A stretch of DNA of 18,101 nt from an uncultured Collinsella sp. (GTDB lineage Bacteria; Actinomycetota; Coriobacteriia; Coriobacteriales; Coriobacteriaceae): contig USLO01000016.1 in NCBI GenBank assembly GCA_900555515.1, positions 1-18,101 of the forward strand, read 5' to 3'. A program made the position numbers and the translations under genes. Within the stretch, counting starts at the first letter, position 1; each line of letters opens with the position of its first letter. Shown here one piece after another: positions 8,343 to 15,894 of the stretch. The notes under the pieces were generated by a model. It was not told the DNA's origin. It worked only from the letters and a program-made list of their open reading frames with translations, and did not search any database.

Positions 8343-10496
8343 TTACTGAACTTTGCTGGCGAACTCGAGGTATTGCATGCGCTGCAGCTTGTCGATCGTC
8401 GAGGCGTATGGGCTGTCTTCAGATTCCAAGTCGTAGCGCAGCCCGTCGGCACCAAGGTAGCCGGCGACATTGATGGTGGGCACATCTGACCTTGTTGCAA
8501 GCAGAGCCTTTTGATAGTCGGTGAGCGGGGCGCCGATCTTATTAAGGGTAATGGCTGCAACCTCGTTTGCCCCGACGGTGTCGTAGACGTTGAGCTCGGT
8601 ATTGCCGGCGATTTCATAGTTAGCCCAGACAAAATATGTCGACTGATAGATACGGAAAGCGTGGCTTGCCGTATCTTCCTGAAGGTACAGCTCGTCGTTG
8701 AGAGTCGTTGCGGCGCTCGGCTGATGGTCGCCAAAAAAGACAAGAACAACCGGTCTGCCGATATTGCGGAGCTCGTTGATAAAGTACTCGAGGTCCCGGT
8801 CGGATGCGTTGATGCAGGTGAGATAGGTGTTGAGCGCGCTATTGGCGCCCTCGCTGGCTCCCTCGACCCAATAGTTTGTCAGCTCCTCGGCGGGAACGGT
8901 GCCATAGTCGTAGCCGCCGTGATTTTGCATCGTGACGTCAAAGATGAACTGCGGGGCTTCGTCGGTTCTAAGCAGGTCGAGTATCTTGTCGTAGGTGGCG
9001 TAGTCGCATACGCCGGCATGGTAACAGGGCGCACCTTCGAAATCGCCGATTGAAAGAAAGTCTCCAAAGCCCAGCTGCTGATAGATTTTATCTCGATGGT
9101 AGTTGACGGGGTTTTGCGGGTGCATAGCGGTAGCGGTATACCCAAGCTCCTTAAGGTCCTTTGCCAGGCTGTTGACGCCATTCATCTGATATAGCTGATA
9201 GGGGATTTTGCCTAATCCGACAAAGGCCGTTGTCGCTCCGGTCAAAAATTCGAATTCGGAGTTCGCCGTTCCGCCACCGGCGACCGAAGCGAGCATGGTG
9301 CCGCGAACAAGTGTGTCGGGAAGCGAGTTGTAGAATGCGGGGCCGGTGTACCCGGCCGCCTGGAGCTGCTCAAAGCACGAAAGGTCGCTAAAACTCTCGT
9401 TCATGACGGCAACAATCGTCGGCTTGATTTCATTGAACTGGGCAACGGCCGCCGCGCGCTGCTCGCTCGAGCCATACGTGCTGTCGTAGGTGGCGGAGAG
9501 CTCCTGCTCGATGCTCTGCGCCTCATCGGGCGTATAGTCTTCGGGCTTCTCAATGGGCAACTCGTTGACCATTTCGGTGAACGAAGTGATAAAACCCTGA
9601 GACGCATACGTGGTGATGGGCTGCCAACGGTCAAATCCAAAATTCAGCGCCTGCTCCAAGTCGATGCTGGAAAAGCCCGAGAGCCCCACAACGGTCACTA
9701 GCAGAAAAGCGCAGAGGTTAGCGGCGATTGCGGGGAAGACATGGGTGGGCGTACGGAGCTTTCTCGGTCGGATAAGCGAAAGAAGCCCCAGGGAAATCTC
9801 CAGCAGGGCGAGAGAGGTTACGATTCCGGCGGTAAAGGTAAACTCGTATCCCTCGCTCACTTCCATTGCGGTGCCAAGGGCCAAGATATCGCTTGGCAGG
9901 ATGGCCTCGCCTTTAAACGTTATGACGAAGTGCTCGGCAATGCCAAGGATGCAACAGGCGACGGGCACGAGGGCCATGACGCCTCCATGACGCTGTCCCA
10001 GCAAATAAAGGGAGAGCAGAACCGTCGCGAGCAGCCCGACGGAAAACCCGAATGAGTTGGCGGGAATGCGATAGAACGTTTCGTTACAGGCAATTTCGAG
10101 TGAAACGAACGAGAGCGCTGAAACAGCGGCGATGACAAGGATGTCACGGCAAATACAGGCAACCGTTCCCGTCGCAAGATCGGTTTGGTCGATAAGTCCC
10201 GAAACCAAGGGCTCGACAAGAAGTATGACGGCGGTAGCACCGAGCGCCGAATAAGAAAGGACCCATAGGGAATTGTCCTCATTTACGAGCAATTGATTCG
10301 TAATCCATGCAGCTACCATGCCGAGCGGGATGAGGAGCGTCGCGCACCAAAAGACGCGGGCAATGGGCGGCTTTTCATTGTGTTTGATTGAAAAATATAC
10401 GCGCACCACGACGATGGCCACGATAAGGACGGCGATGAATATGGGCAGATTGGCCATGTCGCTCGAAGTGATTTCAAGGGGGATATCTTCGGTCAT
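8343..10496 (-). CDS. LTA synthase family membrane phosphotransferase
   Basis: Integral membrane enzyme with an extracellular sulfatase-fold domain, of the LtaS/MdoB group. Relatives transfer phosphoglycerol or phosphoethanolamine to envelope polymers. The 717-residue protein has about eight predicted membrane helices (roughly 17-36, 46-66, 76-100, 115-135, 150-168, 172-192, 222-243 and 253-275) and then a catalytic domain from about 280. The catalytic nucleophile is Thr410 in GGGTANSEFEFLTG. Metal ligands are visible as Glu367 in NESFSD and Asp590-His591 in FFGDHQP. The segment GEAILPSDILALGTA between helices 6 and 7 matches the family's conserved PSD motif. ATG at 10496 is chosen for GAGGA six bases upstream. 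It is divergent from uvrA and heads the minus-strand island. Whether the product makes lipoteichoic acid or another decoration cannot be told. Confidence 0.88.
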   Translation of the reverse strand: MTEDIPLEITSSDMANLPIFIAVLIVAIVVVRVYFSIKHNEKPPIARVFWCATLLIPLGMVAAWITNQLLVNEDNSLWVLSYSALGATAVILLVEPLVSGLIDQTDLATGTVACICRDILVIAAVSALSFVSLEIACNETFYRIPANSFGFSVGLLATVLLSLYLLGQRHGGVMALVPVACCILGIAEHFVITFKGEAILPSDILALGTAMEVSEGYEFTFTAGIVTSLALLEISLGLLSLIRPRKLRTPTHVFPAIAANLCAFLLVTVVGLSGFSSIDLEQALNFGFDRWQPITTYASQGFITSFTEMVNELPIEKPEDYTPDEAQSIEQELSATYDSTYGSSEQRAAAVAQFNEIKPTIVAVMNESFSDLSCFEQLQAAGYTGPAFYNSLPDTLVRGTMLASVAGGGTANSEFEFLTGATTAFVGLGKIPYQLYQMNGVNSLAKDLKELGYTATAMHPQNPVNYHRDKIYQQLGFGDFLSIGDFEGAPCYHAGVCDYATYDKILDLLRTDEAPQFIFDVTMQNHGGYDYGTVPAEELTNYWVEGASEGANSALNTYLTCINASDRDLEYFINELRNIGRPVVLVFFGDHQPSAATTLNDELYLQEDTASHAFRIYQSTYFVWANYEIAGNTELNVYDTVGANEVAAITLNKIGAPLTDYQKALLATRSDVPTINVAGYLGADGLRYDLESEDSPYASTIDKLQRMQYLEFASKVQ

Positions 10497-10508
10497 GGAC
10501 GTTCCTCT

Positions 10509-10546
10509 GTTACGGCAAATTAAGTTCAGTATTAGATTACCGTAAC
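10509..10546. repeat. 7-bp inverted repeat upstream of the LtaS-like gene
   Basis: GTTACGG (10509-10515) and CCGTAAC (10540-10546) form a perfect inverted repeat separated by 24 AT-rich bases that include TAAT-like -10 candidates on the minus strand. It could be a pair of operator half-sites around the promoter, or a hairpin in the leader mRNA, with the arm nearer the gene ending next to the AGAGGA ribosome-binding site. Confidence 0.45.
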
Positions 10547-10614
10547 CTTTCCACGGCATTTCGAGAAACAAAGCACCCGATACGCAAAGCTAAAGGTCTG
10601 CGAATCTTGTATTA

Positions 10615-10628
10615 CGAACATCTGTGCG
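10615..10628. promoter_or_regulatory. LexA-like SOS box upstream of uvrA
   Basis: CGAACATCTGTGCG matches the Gram-positive LexA/DinR consensus CGAAC-N4-GTTCG at nine of ten fixed positions; the only mismatch is G for T in the right half-site. It lies 61 bases before the uvrA ATG and just upstream of the -10-like TATGAT (10656-10661) and TAAACT (10641-10646). In other Gram-positive bacteria uvrA is commonly a LexA target. Confidence 0.5.
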
Positions 10629-10689
10629 CGTCGAGTGCGCTAAACTCATCGGCAGTATGATTCGATGCAATAGGAGGCAAGGAGCTTCC

Positions 10690-13569
10690 ATGTCTGATTC
10701 TTCTATCGTTATTCGCGGCGCTCGTGAGCACAACCTCCGTGATATCGATGTTTCCATTCCGCGTGACCAACTCGTGGTCATTACCGGTCTTTCTGGCTCG
10801 GGCAAGAGCTCGCTGGCATTTGACACTATCTATGCCGAGGGCCAGCGTCGATACGTCGAGAGCCTTTCGAGCTATGCGCGCCAGTTCTTGGGCCAGATGG
10901 ACAAACCCGACTTGGATTCAATCGACGGCCTTTCGCCGGCGGTGTCGATCGACCAAAAGACGACGTCTAAAAACCCTCGCTCGACGGTTGGCACCGTAAC
11001 CGAGATTTATGACTATCTGCGCCTGCTGTTCGCTCGTGTGGGCACCCCGCACTGTCCCGAATGCGGCCGCGTCATTGAGCGCCAGACGACCGACCAGGTT
11101 GCCGACAAGGTCTTGGCGGCGGGGGAGGGCCGCCGCGCGTTTGTGCTGGCACCGGTGGTGCGCGGGCGAAAAGGCGAGTACACCAAACTGTTTGAGGACC
11201 TTCGCGCCGAGGGCTTTAGCCGCGTGCGCGTTGACGGCGAAGTGCGCTCGCTCGACGACCCGATCGATCTGGACAAAAAGTTCAAGCACGATATCGAGGT
11301 CGTAGTCGACCGCATCGTGATTCGCGAGAACTCGCTGGGCCGTATTGCCGAGTCCGTTGAACAAGCGACTGCGCTGGCGCACGGCAATGTGAACGTATAC
11401 TTGCTGCCCGACCGCGACGCTCCCGAGGGGACCGAAGGCGAGTTGCTGGAGTATTCGCTGGCGTTAGCGTGCCCGGAGCATGGACACTCCATCGATGACC
11501 TGCAGCCGCGTGATTTCTCGTTCAACGCGCCCTATGGCGCATGTCCTGAGTGCGACGGCCTGGGCTTTAAGAAAACCGTTGATGCCGAGGCGCTGATTGA
11601 GGATCCCTCGAAGTCCATTGCCGACGGAGTCTTTGGTAGCCTGTTTGGCAATTCGAACTACTATCCGCAGATTTTTGCTGCGGTCTGCAAACACTTTAAG
11701 GTGAGCGCCGATACGCCGTGGGAGGACTTGCCCCCTCGCGTGCGTCGTGCATTTTTGGATGGCCTGGGCGATACGAAGATCTCGGTCGACTACCAAAAGC
11801 TCGACGGACGTCGCAGCCAGTGGGATACCAAGTTTTCGGGCGTTCGCAACATCCTGTACGAACGCTATACCGAGACGACGAACGAGAACACCAAGGCGCG
11901 CCTGGAGAAGTACATTCGCGAGGAGCCGTGCTCGAGCTGCCACGGCGCTCGTTTGCGCCCTGAGATGCTCGCCGTCACCGTGGGCGGCAAGTCCATTTAC
12001 GAGGTTTGTTGCCTGTCGTGCCGTGAGTCGCTCGAGTTTTTTGAGGGCCTGGAACTCACCGAGCGCCAACAGTTTATCGGCGGCCGTATCGTCAAGGAAA
12101 TCCTGGAGCGCTTGCGTTTTCTGGTCGATGTTGGACTCGACTATCTGACACTCGATCGTGCCTCGGCGACGCTTTCCGGTGGCGAGGCACAGCGTATTCG
12201 ACTGGCAACGCAGATTGGCGCGGGTCTCATGGGCGTGCTCTATATTCTGGACGAGCCCTCGATCGGTCTTCATCAGCGTGACAACGAGCGCCTGATTAAG
12301 ACGCTCGAGCGCCTGCGCGATATCGGCAATACCGTTATCGTTGTCGAACACGACGAGGATACAATCCGTGCCGCCGACTACGTGATCGACATGGGGCCCG
12401 GAGCCGGCGTCAACGGCGGGCACGTAGTCGCGGCGGGAACGCCTGCCGATATCATGGCGTGTCCTGAGTCGATGACGGGCGCTTACCTGACCGGTAAACG
12501 AATGATTCGGGTGCCTGATGAACGGCGCAAGCCCGGTCGCGGCTGCCTTAAAATTACGGGCGCTCGAGCCAACAACCTCAAAAACGTTACCGCCAAGATC
12601 GAGTTTGGTACGCTTACGGTTGTTACCGGCGTGTCGGGATCGGGCAAGAGCTCCCTGGTTACCGACACCATTGCGCCTGCCCTTACGAATGTCATTCACC
12701 GTTCGACGCGCCCTGTGGGTCCGTATAAGAAAATCGAGGGCATCGAGTGTATCGATAAGGTTATCGATATCGACCAGTCGCCGATTGGCCGCACGCCGCG
12801 TTCCAACCCTGCTACCTATATCGGCCTGTGGGATGATCTTCGCGCGCTGTTTGCGAGTACGCCGGAGTCGAAGGCGCGCGGCTACTCGCCGGGTCGTTTC
12901 TCCTTTAATGTGAGTGGCGGGCGCTGTGAGGCGTGCAAGGGCGACGGACAGATCAAGATCGAGATGCACTTCCTTCCCGATATCTACGTTCCCTGCGAAG
13001 CCTGCGGCGGTAAACGCTACAACCGCGAGACACTCGAGGTCACCTACCGTGGCAAGACCATCTCGGACGTGCTCGACATGAGCGTCACCGAGGCACTGGC
13101 TTTCTTTGGGAATATCCCGCAGATCAAGCGAAAGCTCCAGACGCTGTACGATGTAGGCTTGGGCTACGTGAGCCTGGGCCAGCCCGCCACGACGCTCTCG
13201 GGCGGCGAGGCGCAGCGTGTGAAACTCGCCAAGGAGCTTCATCGACGCCAGACGGGCAAGACGTTCTATATTTTGGACGAACCGACGACCGGCCTTCATT
13301 TTGAGGACGTCCGCCAGCTGCTCGATGTGCTGCAGCGCTTGGTCGATGCGGGCAACACGGTGCTGGTGATTGAGCACAACCTTGATGTCATCAAGGTTGC
13401 CGACCGCCTGATCGATATGGGTCCCGAGGGCGGTAACGGCGGCGGAACCGTCGTGGTTTCGGGCACACCGGAGCAGGTTGCGGACTGTCCGCAGAGTTAT
13501 ACGGGCAAGTTTTTGGCGCCGTTGCTCAGGCGTGACCGGGAGCGTCAGGCTCAACTTGATGCTCAATAA
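10690..13569 (+). CDS. uvrA: UvrABC excinuclease subunit A
   Basis: DNA-binding ABC ATPase that finds lesions as a dimer and hands them to UvrB. The 959-residue protein has two ABC modules. Module 1: Walker A GLSGSGKSS at 33-41 and signature LSGGE at 495-499, followed by a Walker B (ILDEPSIGLHQRD). Module 2: Walker A GVSGSGKSS at 647-655 and signature LSGGE at 836-840, with Walker B ILDEPTTGLH. Zinc modules: C261/H264/C285/C288, where the second ligand is His in place of the usual Cys, and C746/C749/C769/C772. Extra CxxC pairs (CPEC near 121, CSSC near 416) are also visible. ATG at 10690 is chosen for AAGGAG five bases upstream; in-frame codons further 5' would put the start inside the LexA-like box region. 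It is a single-gene unit ending in a hairpin. The C-terminal tail is slightly extended. Confidence 0.98.
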   Translation: MSDSSIVIRGAREHNLRDIDVSIPRDQLVVITGLSGSGKSSLAFDTIYAEGQRRYVESLSSYARQFLGQMDKPDLDSIDGLSPAVSIDQKTTSKNPRSTVGTVTEIYDYLRLLFARVGTPHCPECGRVIERQTTDQVADKVLAAGEGRRAFVLAPVVRGRKGEYTKLFEDLRAEGFSRVRVDGEVRSLDDPIDLDKKFKHDIEVVVDRIVIRENSLGRIAESVEQATALAHGNVNVYLLPDRDAPEGTEGELLEYSLALACPEHGHSIDDLQPRDFSFNAPYGACPECDGLGFKKTVDAEALIEDPSKSIADGVFGSLFGNSNYYPQIFAAVCKHFKVSADTPWEDLPPRVRRAFLDGLGDTKISVDYQKLDGRRSQWDTKFSGVRNILYERYTETTNENTKARLEKYIREEPCSSCHGARLRPEMLAVTVGGKSIYEVCCLSCRESLEFFEGLELTERQQFIGGRIVKEILERLRFLVDVGLDYLTLDRASATLSGGEAQRIRLATQIGAGLMGVLYILDEPSIGLHQRDNERLIKTLERLRDIGNTVIVVEHDEDTIRAADYVIDMGPGAGVNGGHVVAAGTPADIMACPESMTGAYLTGKRMIRVPDERRKPGRGCLKITGARANNLKNVTAKIEFGTLTVVTGVSGSGKSSLVTDTIAPALTNVIHRSTRPVGPYKKIEGIECIDKVIDIDQSPIGRTPRSNPATYIGLWDDLRALFASTPESKARGYSPGRFSFNVSGGRCEACKGDGQIKIEMHFLPDIYVPCEACGGKRYNRETLEVTYRGKTISDVLDMSVTEALAFFGNIPQIKRKLQTLYDVGLGYVSLGQPATTLSGGEAQRVKLAKELHRRQTGKTFYILDEPTTGLHFEDVRQLLDVLQRLVDAGNTVLVIEHNLDVIKVADRLIDMGPEGGNGGGTVVVSGTPEQVADCPQSYTGKFLAPLLRRDRERQAQLDAQ

Positions 13570-13589
13570 ATAGGCGATTCAGTTTATGG

Positions 13590-13627
13590 GCGCCATCGAC
13601 TCCTTGTGATTCGATGGCGCTTGCTGT
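13590..13627 (+). terminator. Probable terminator after uvrA
   Basis: A perfect 10-bp stem (13590-13599 with 13611-13620; arm GCGCCATCGA) has an 11-base loop and is followed by TTGCTGT. The stem is strong but the T run is weak, so termination may be partial. It begins 20 bases after the uvrA stop. Confidence 0.65.
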
Positions 13628-13633
13628 GCCGAA

Positions 13634-13664
13634 GTGACGTATGCAGCCGAATTGGACATATACT
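13634..13664 (+). promoter_or_regulatory. Possible promoter for the ybaK-murJ-uvrC cluster
   Basis: GTGACG (13634-13639) and TATACT (13659-13664) resemble -35 and -10 boxes with a 19-base spacer, or 18 if TGACGT is used. They lie after the uvrA hairpin and about 38 bases before the ybaK start. No other promoter candidate of this quality was noticed ahead of the three tightly spaced genes that follow. Confidence 0.4.
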
Positions 13665-13701
13665 TAATCCTTGCGTCCGAATGCGAGGGAAAGGATATGT
13701 C

Positions 13702-14202
13702 ATGGCAAAGGCTGTAAAGACGCCAAAAACCAATGCGATGCGCGAGCTGGAAAGCGCCGGCATTTCCTATGTTCTACATACGTACGAAGACGATGGTGAT
13801 GAGTCGGTGGGCCTGGGGGTCGCGATTTCGGAGCAGCTTGGCGAGGAGCCCGGTCAAGGATTTAAGACTTTGGTCTGCGTGACGCCGTCCAACGACTATG
13901 TCGTGTGCTGCATCCCTGTTGCCGACGAGCTCGATCTAAAGTCCGCCGCGCGTGCCGCGGGGGAGAAGTCCTTGGCCATGATGCATGTGAAGGATTTGCT
14001 TGCGGCGACTGGCTACGTTCGCGGCGGCTGCAGCCCGGTCGGTATGAAAAAACGCTACCGGACGCTCATTGATGAGACATGCGTCCTTTGGGATACCATT
14101 TTTATTTCGGGAGGCAAGCGTGGTTATCAGCTCGAGCTTGCACCCGATGATTTAATTGCATTTTGCGGGGCGACGGTTGCCGCGATTACGAGAGAGGACT
14201 GA
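13702..14202 (+). CDS. ybaK: YbaK/EbsC-family Cys-tRNA(Pro) deacylase
   Basis: Trans-acting editing enzyme that hydrolyses mischarged Cys-tRNA(Pro), a frequent error of prolyl-tRNA synthetase; cytosolic. The 166-residue protein has the family's usual length. GFKTLVC carries Lys55, at the place of the essential lysine of E. coli YbaK, and GYVRGGCSPVGMKK at 104-117 is the family signature. ATG at 13702 is preferred because GGGAAAGGA lies just upstream and because MAKAVKTPKTNAM is a typical start for the family; the open frame runs further 5' into the region after the uvrA terminator. The stop codon lies 3 bases before murJ, so the two are likely co-translated. The family contains members with other aminoacyl-tRNA specificity, so cysteine is the likely but not proven substrate. 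Confidence 0.92.
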   Translation: MAKAVKTPKTNAMRELESAGISYVLHTYEDDGDESVGLGVAISEQLGEEPGQGFKTLVCVTPSNDYVVCCIPVADELDLKSAARAAGEKSLAMMHVKDLLAATGYVRGGCSPVGMKKRYRTLIDETCVLWDTIFISGGKRGYQLELAPDDLIAFCGATVAAITRED

Positions 14203-14205
14203 GCG

Positions 14206-15888
14206 ATGCCGCAGGAAGAATTGAAGTGCGGAGCTCATTTTGCAAAAGAATCTGCGCCTCAGACGCCCTCATCCGAAGCTTCTTCGTCGCGAGATGACAC
14301 TGACGACATGGGCTCGTCGGACTACTCCACGGTTGGTCGTTCCGCTGGGCTTATGACCATCCTGACCATCGTGTCTCGCGTTACCGGTTTTATCCGAACG
14401 TGGGCAATGGCGGCCGCTATTGGTATGTCGCTACTCTCGTCCTCCTATCAGGTCGCCAACAACCTGCCCAATATGCTCTACGAACTCGTGATGGGCGGCA
14501 TGCTCGTGACGGCGTTTTTGCCCGTGTACATGGGCGTGAGGCGTGAGCAGGGTCGCGAGGCCTCGAACGAGTACGTGGGCAACCTGCTCGGCATTCTGCT
14601 TTTAGTGCTGGGTGGCATTTCGTTGCTGGGGACCGTGTTCGCCCCGGGCTTTATCTGGACGCAATCGTTCCTTTCGGGTGACGGCGGCAGCATGGATACC
14701 GCTGCGTTCATGTTCCGTTTCTTTGCCATCCAGATTCTGTTTTATGGTTTGGGCTCGGTGTTCTCGGGCGTTCTCAACGCACACCGCGACTACTTCTGGT
14801 CGACGTTTGCCCCGGTCCTCAACAATGTGATCGTCATTGCGAGCTTTATGGGTTTTGTGCCCGTGTCCGCACAGTTTGGCGAACGTGCCGGCATCATCTT
14901 GATTGCGGCCGGTACGACCCTCGGTGTCTTTGTTCAGATGGCATGTCAGATTCCCGCGCTTGGCAAGCACGGCGTGCATCCCCATATCCATATCGATTTT
15001 AAGGACCCCGCGCTGCGCCAGACGATTGCGCTCGGTATCCCGACGCTGCTCGCCACGGTGTGCATGTTTGTCTCGACTTCTATCACCAACGCTGCCGCGC
15101 TGGTGGTCCAGCCCGAGACTGGTCCTTCCGTCATCGCCTATGCGCGCCTGTGGTACACGCTGCCCTACGCGCTGATTGCCGCCTCGCTTTCGACGGCGCT
15201 CTATACCGAGCTCTCTCACGACGCGCAGGAGAAGGATTACGACAGCGTTCGCACGGGCATTTCGCGTGGCGTCGCCCAGATGCTGTTCTTCCTGATTCCG
15301 TTCGCGCTGTACCTGATTGTCTTCGCGCGTCCGCTCAACATGATTTACTGTGCCGGCAAGTTTGATGAGTCCGGCGTGGCGCTGGTGTCCGAGTTCCTTG
15401 TCTACCTGGCGTTCTCGCTGCCGCTCTACGGCGTGGTCGTATTGATGCAGAAGAGCTTCTCTGCCTTGCTCGACATGAAGCCCTATAGCCGCTATTGCCT
15501 GTATTCCGCCATCGGCCAGGCCGGCTCGGTTCTGCTGTTTGGCGTTGTGCTGGGCTTCGGTATGCCGGCAATCGCGCTTTCGTATGTCGTCGACTACGTG
15601 ATCTTGGTCGGATGTTCGCTATGGTGGCTGCGTCGTCGTCTGCGTGGCCTTCAGGTCAAATCTATCCTGCATGGCGGTTTCTTTGGCCTTTTGCTCGGTG
15701 GCCTGGGTGCTGCCGCAGGCGCCGGCGTCATGTGGGCGCTTGAGCACTTTGTCGGGGCACTTGGCGGCTCGATTCTGATTACTCTTGGCTACGTTTGCGT
15801 TGCGGGTGTCGTCTCGCTTGCTGTTACCTTTGGCCTTGCCGTCGTCCTTAAGATGCCCGAGGTCTCGGCGCTGCTTCGTCGCAAGTAG
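14206..15888 (+). CDS. murJ: Lipid II flippase MurJ (MviN), actinobacterial type
   Basis: Polytopic MOP-superfamily membrane protein that moves lipid II across the membrane for peptidoglycan synthesis. The 560-residue protein has a hydrophilic, Ser/Asp-rich N-terminal tail of about 45 residues followed by about 14 membrane helices. Helix 1 carries SRVTGFIR with Arg58 and Arg64, which align with Arg18 and Arg24 of E. coli MurJ. The following segment, YQVANNLPNMLYELVMGG, has the actinobacterial form: the E. coli Asp39 and Arg52 positions are Ser79 and Tyr92. ATG at 14206 follows GAGAGG by 8 bases; a later in-frame ATG at 14308 lacks a ribosome-binding site. It sits 3 bases after ybaK, and uvrC starts within 10 bases of its stop. 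I see no kinase-like C-terminal extension like that of mycobacterial MviN. Confidence 0.95.
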   Translation: MPQEELKCGAHFAKESAPQTPSSEASSSRDDTDDMGSSDYSTVGRSAGLMTILTIVSRVTGFIRTWAMAAAIGMSLLSSSYQVANNLPNMLYELVMGGMLVTAFLPVYMGVRREQGREASNEYVGNLLGILLLVLGGISLLGTVFAPGFIWTQSFLSGDGGSMDTAAFMFRFFAIQILFYGLGSVFSGVLNAHRDYFWSTFAPVLNNVIVIASFMGFVPVSAQFGERAGIILIAAGTTLGVFVQMACQIPALGKHGVHPHIHIDFKDPALRQTIALGIPTLLATVCMFVSTSITNAAALVVQPETGPSVIAYARLWYTLPYALIAASLSTALYTELSHDAQEKDYDSVRTGISRGVAQMLFFLIPFALYLIVFARPLNMIYCAGKFDESGVALVSEFLVYLAFSLPLYGVVVLMQKSFSALLDMKPYSRYCLYSAIGQAGSVLLFGVVLGFGMPAIALSYVVDYVILVGCSLWWLRRRLRGLQVKSILHGGFFGLLLGGLGAAAGAGVMWALEHFVGALGGSILITLGYVCVAGVVSLAVTFGLAVVLKMPEVSALLRRK

Positions 15889-15894
15889 GTGCGT

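Noticed and set aside
11464..13566. Very long open frame (about 700 codons) antisense to uvrA
   Set aside because: It lies wholly inside uvrA, shows no recognisable domain and no ribosome-binding site, and is the expected product of GC-rich codon bias on the opposite strand.
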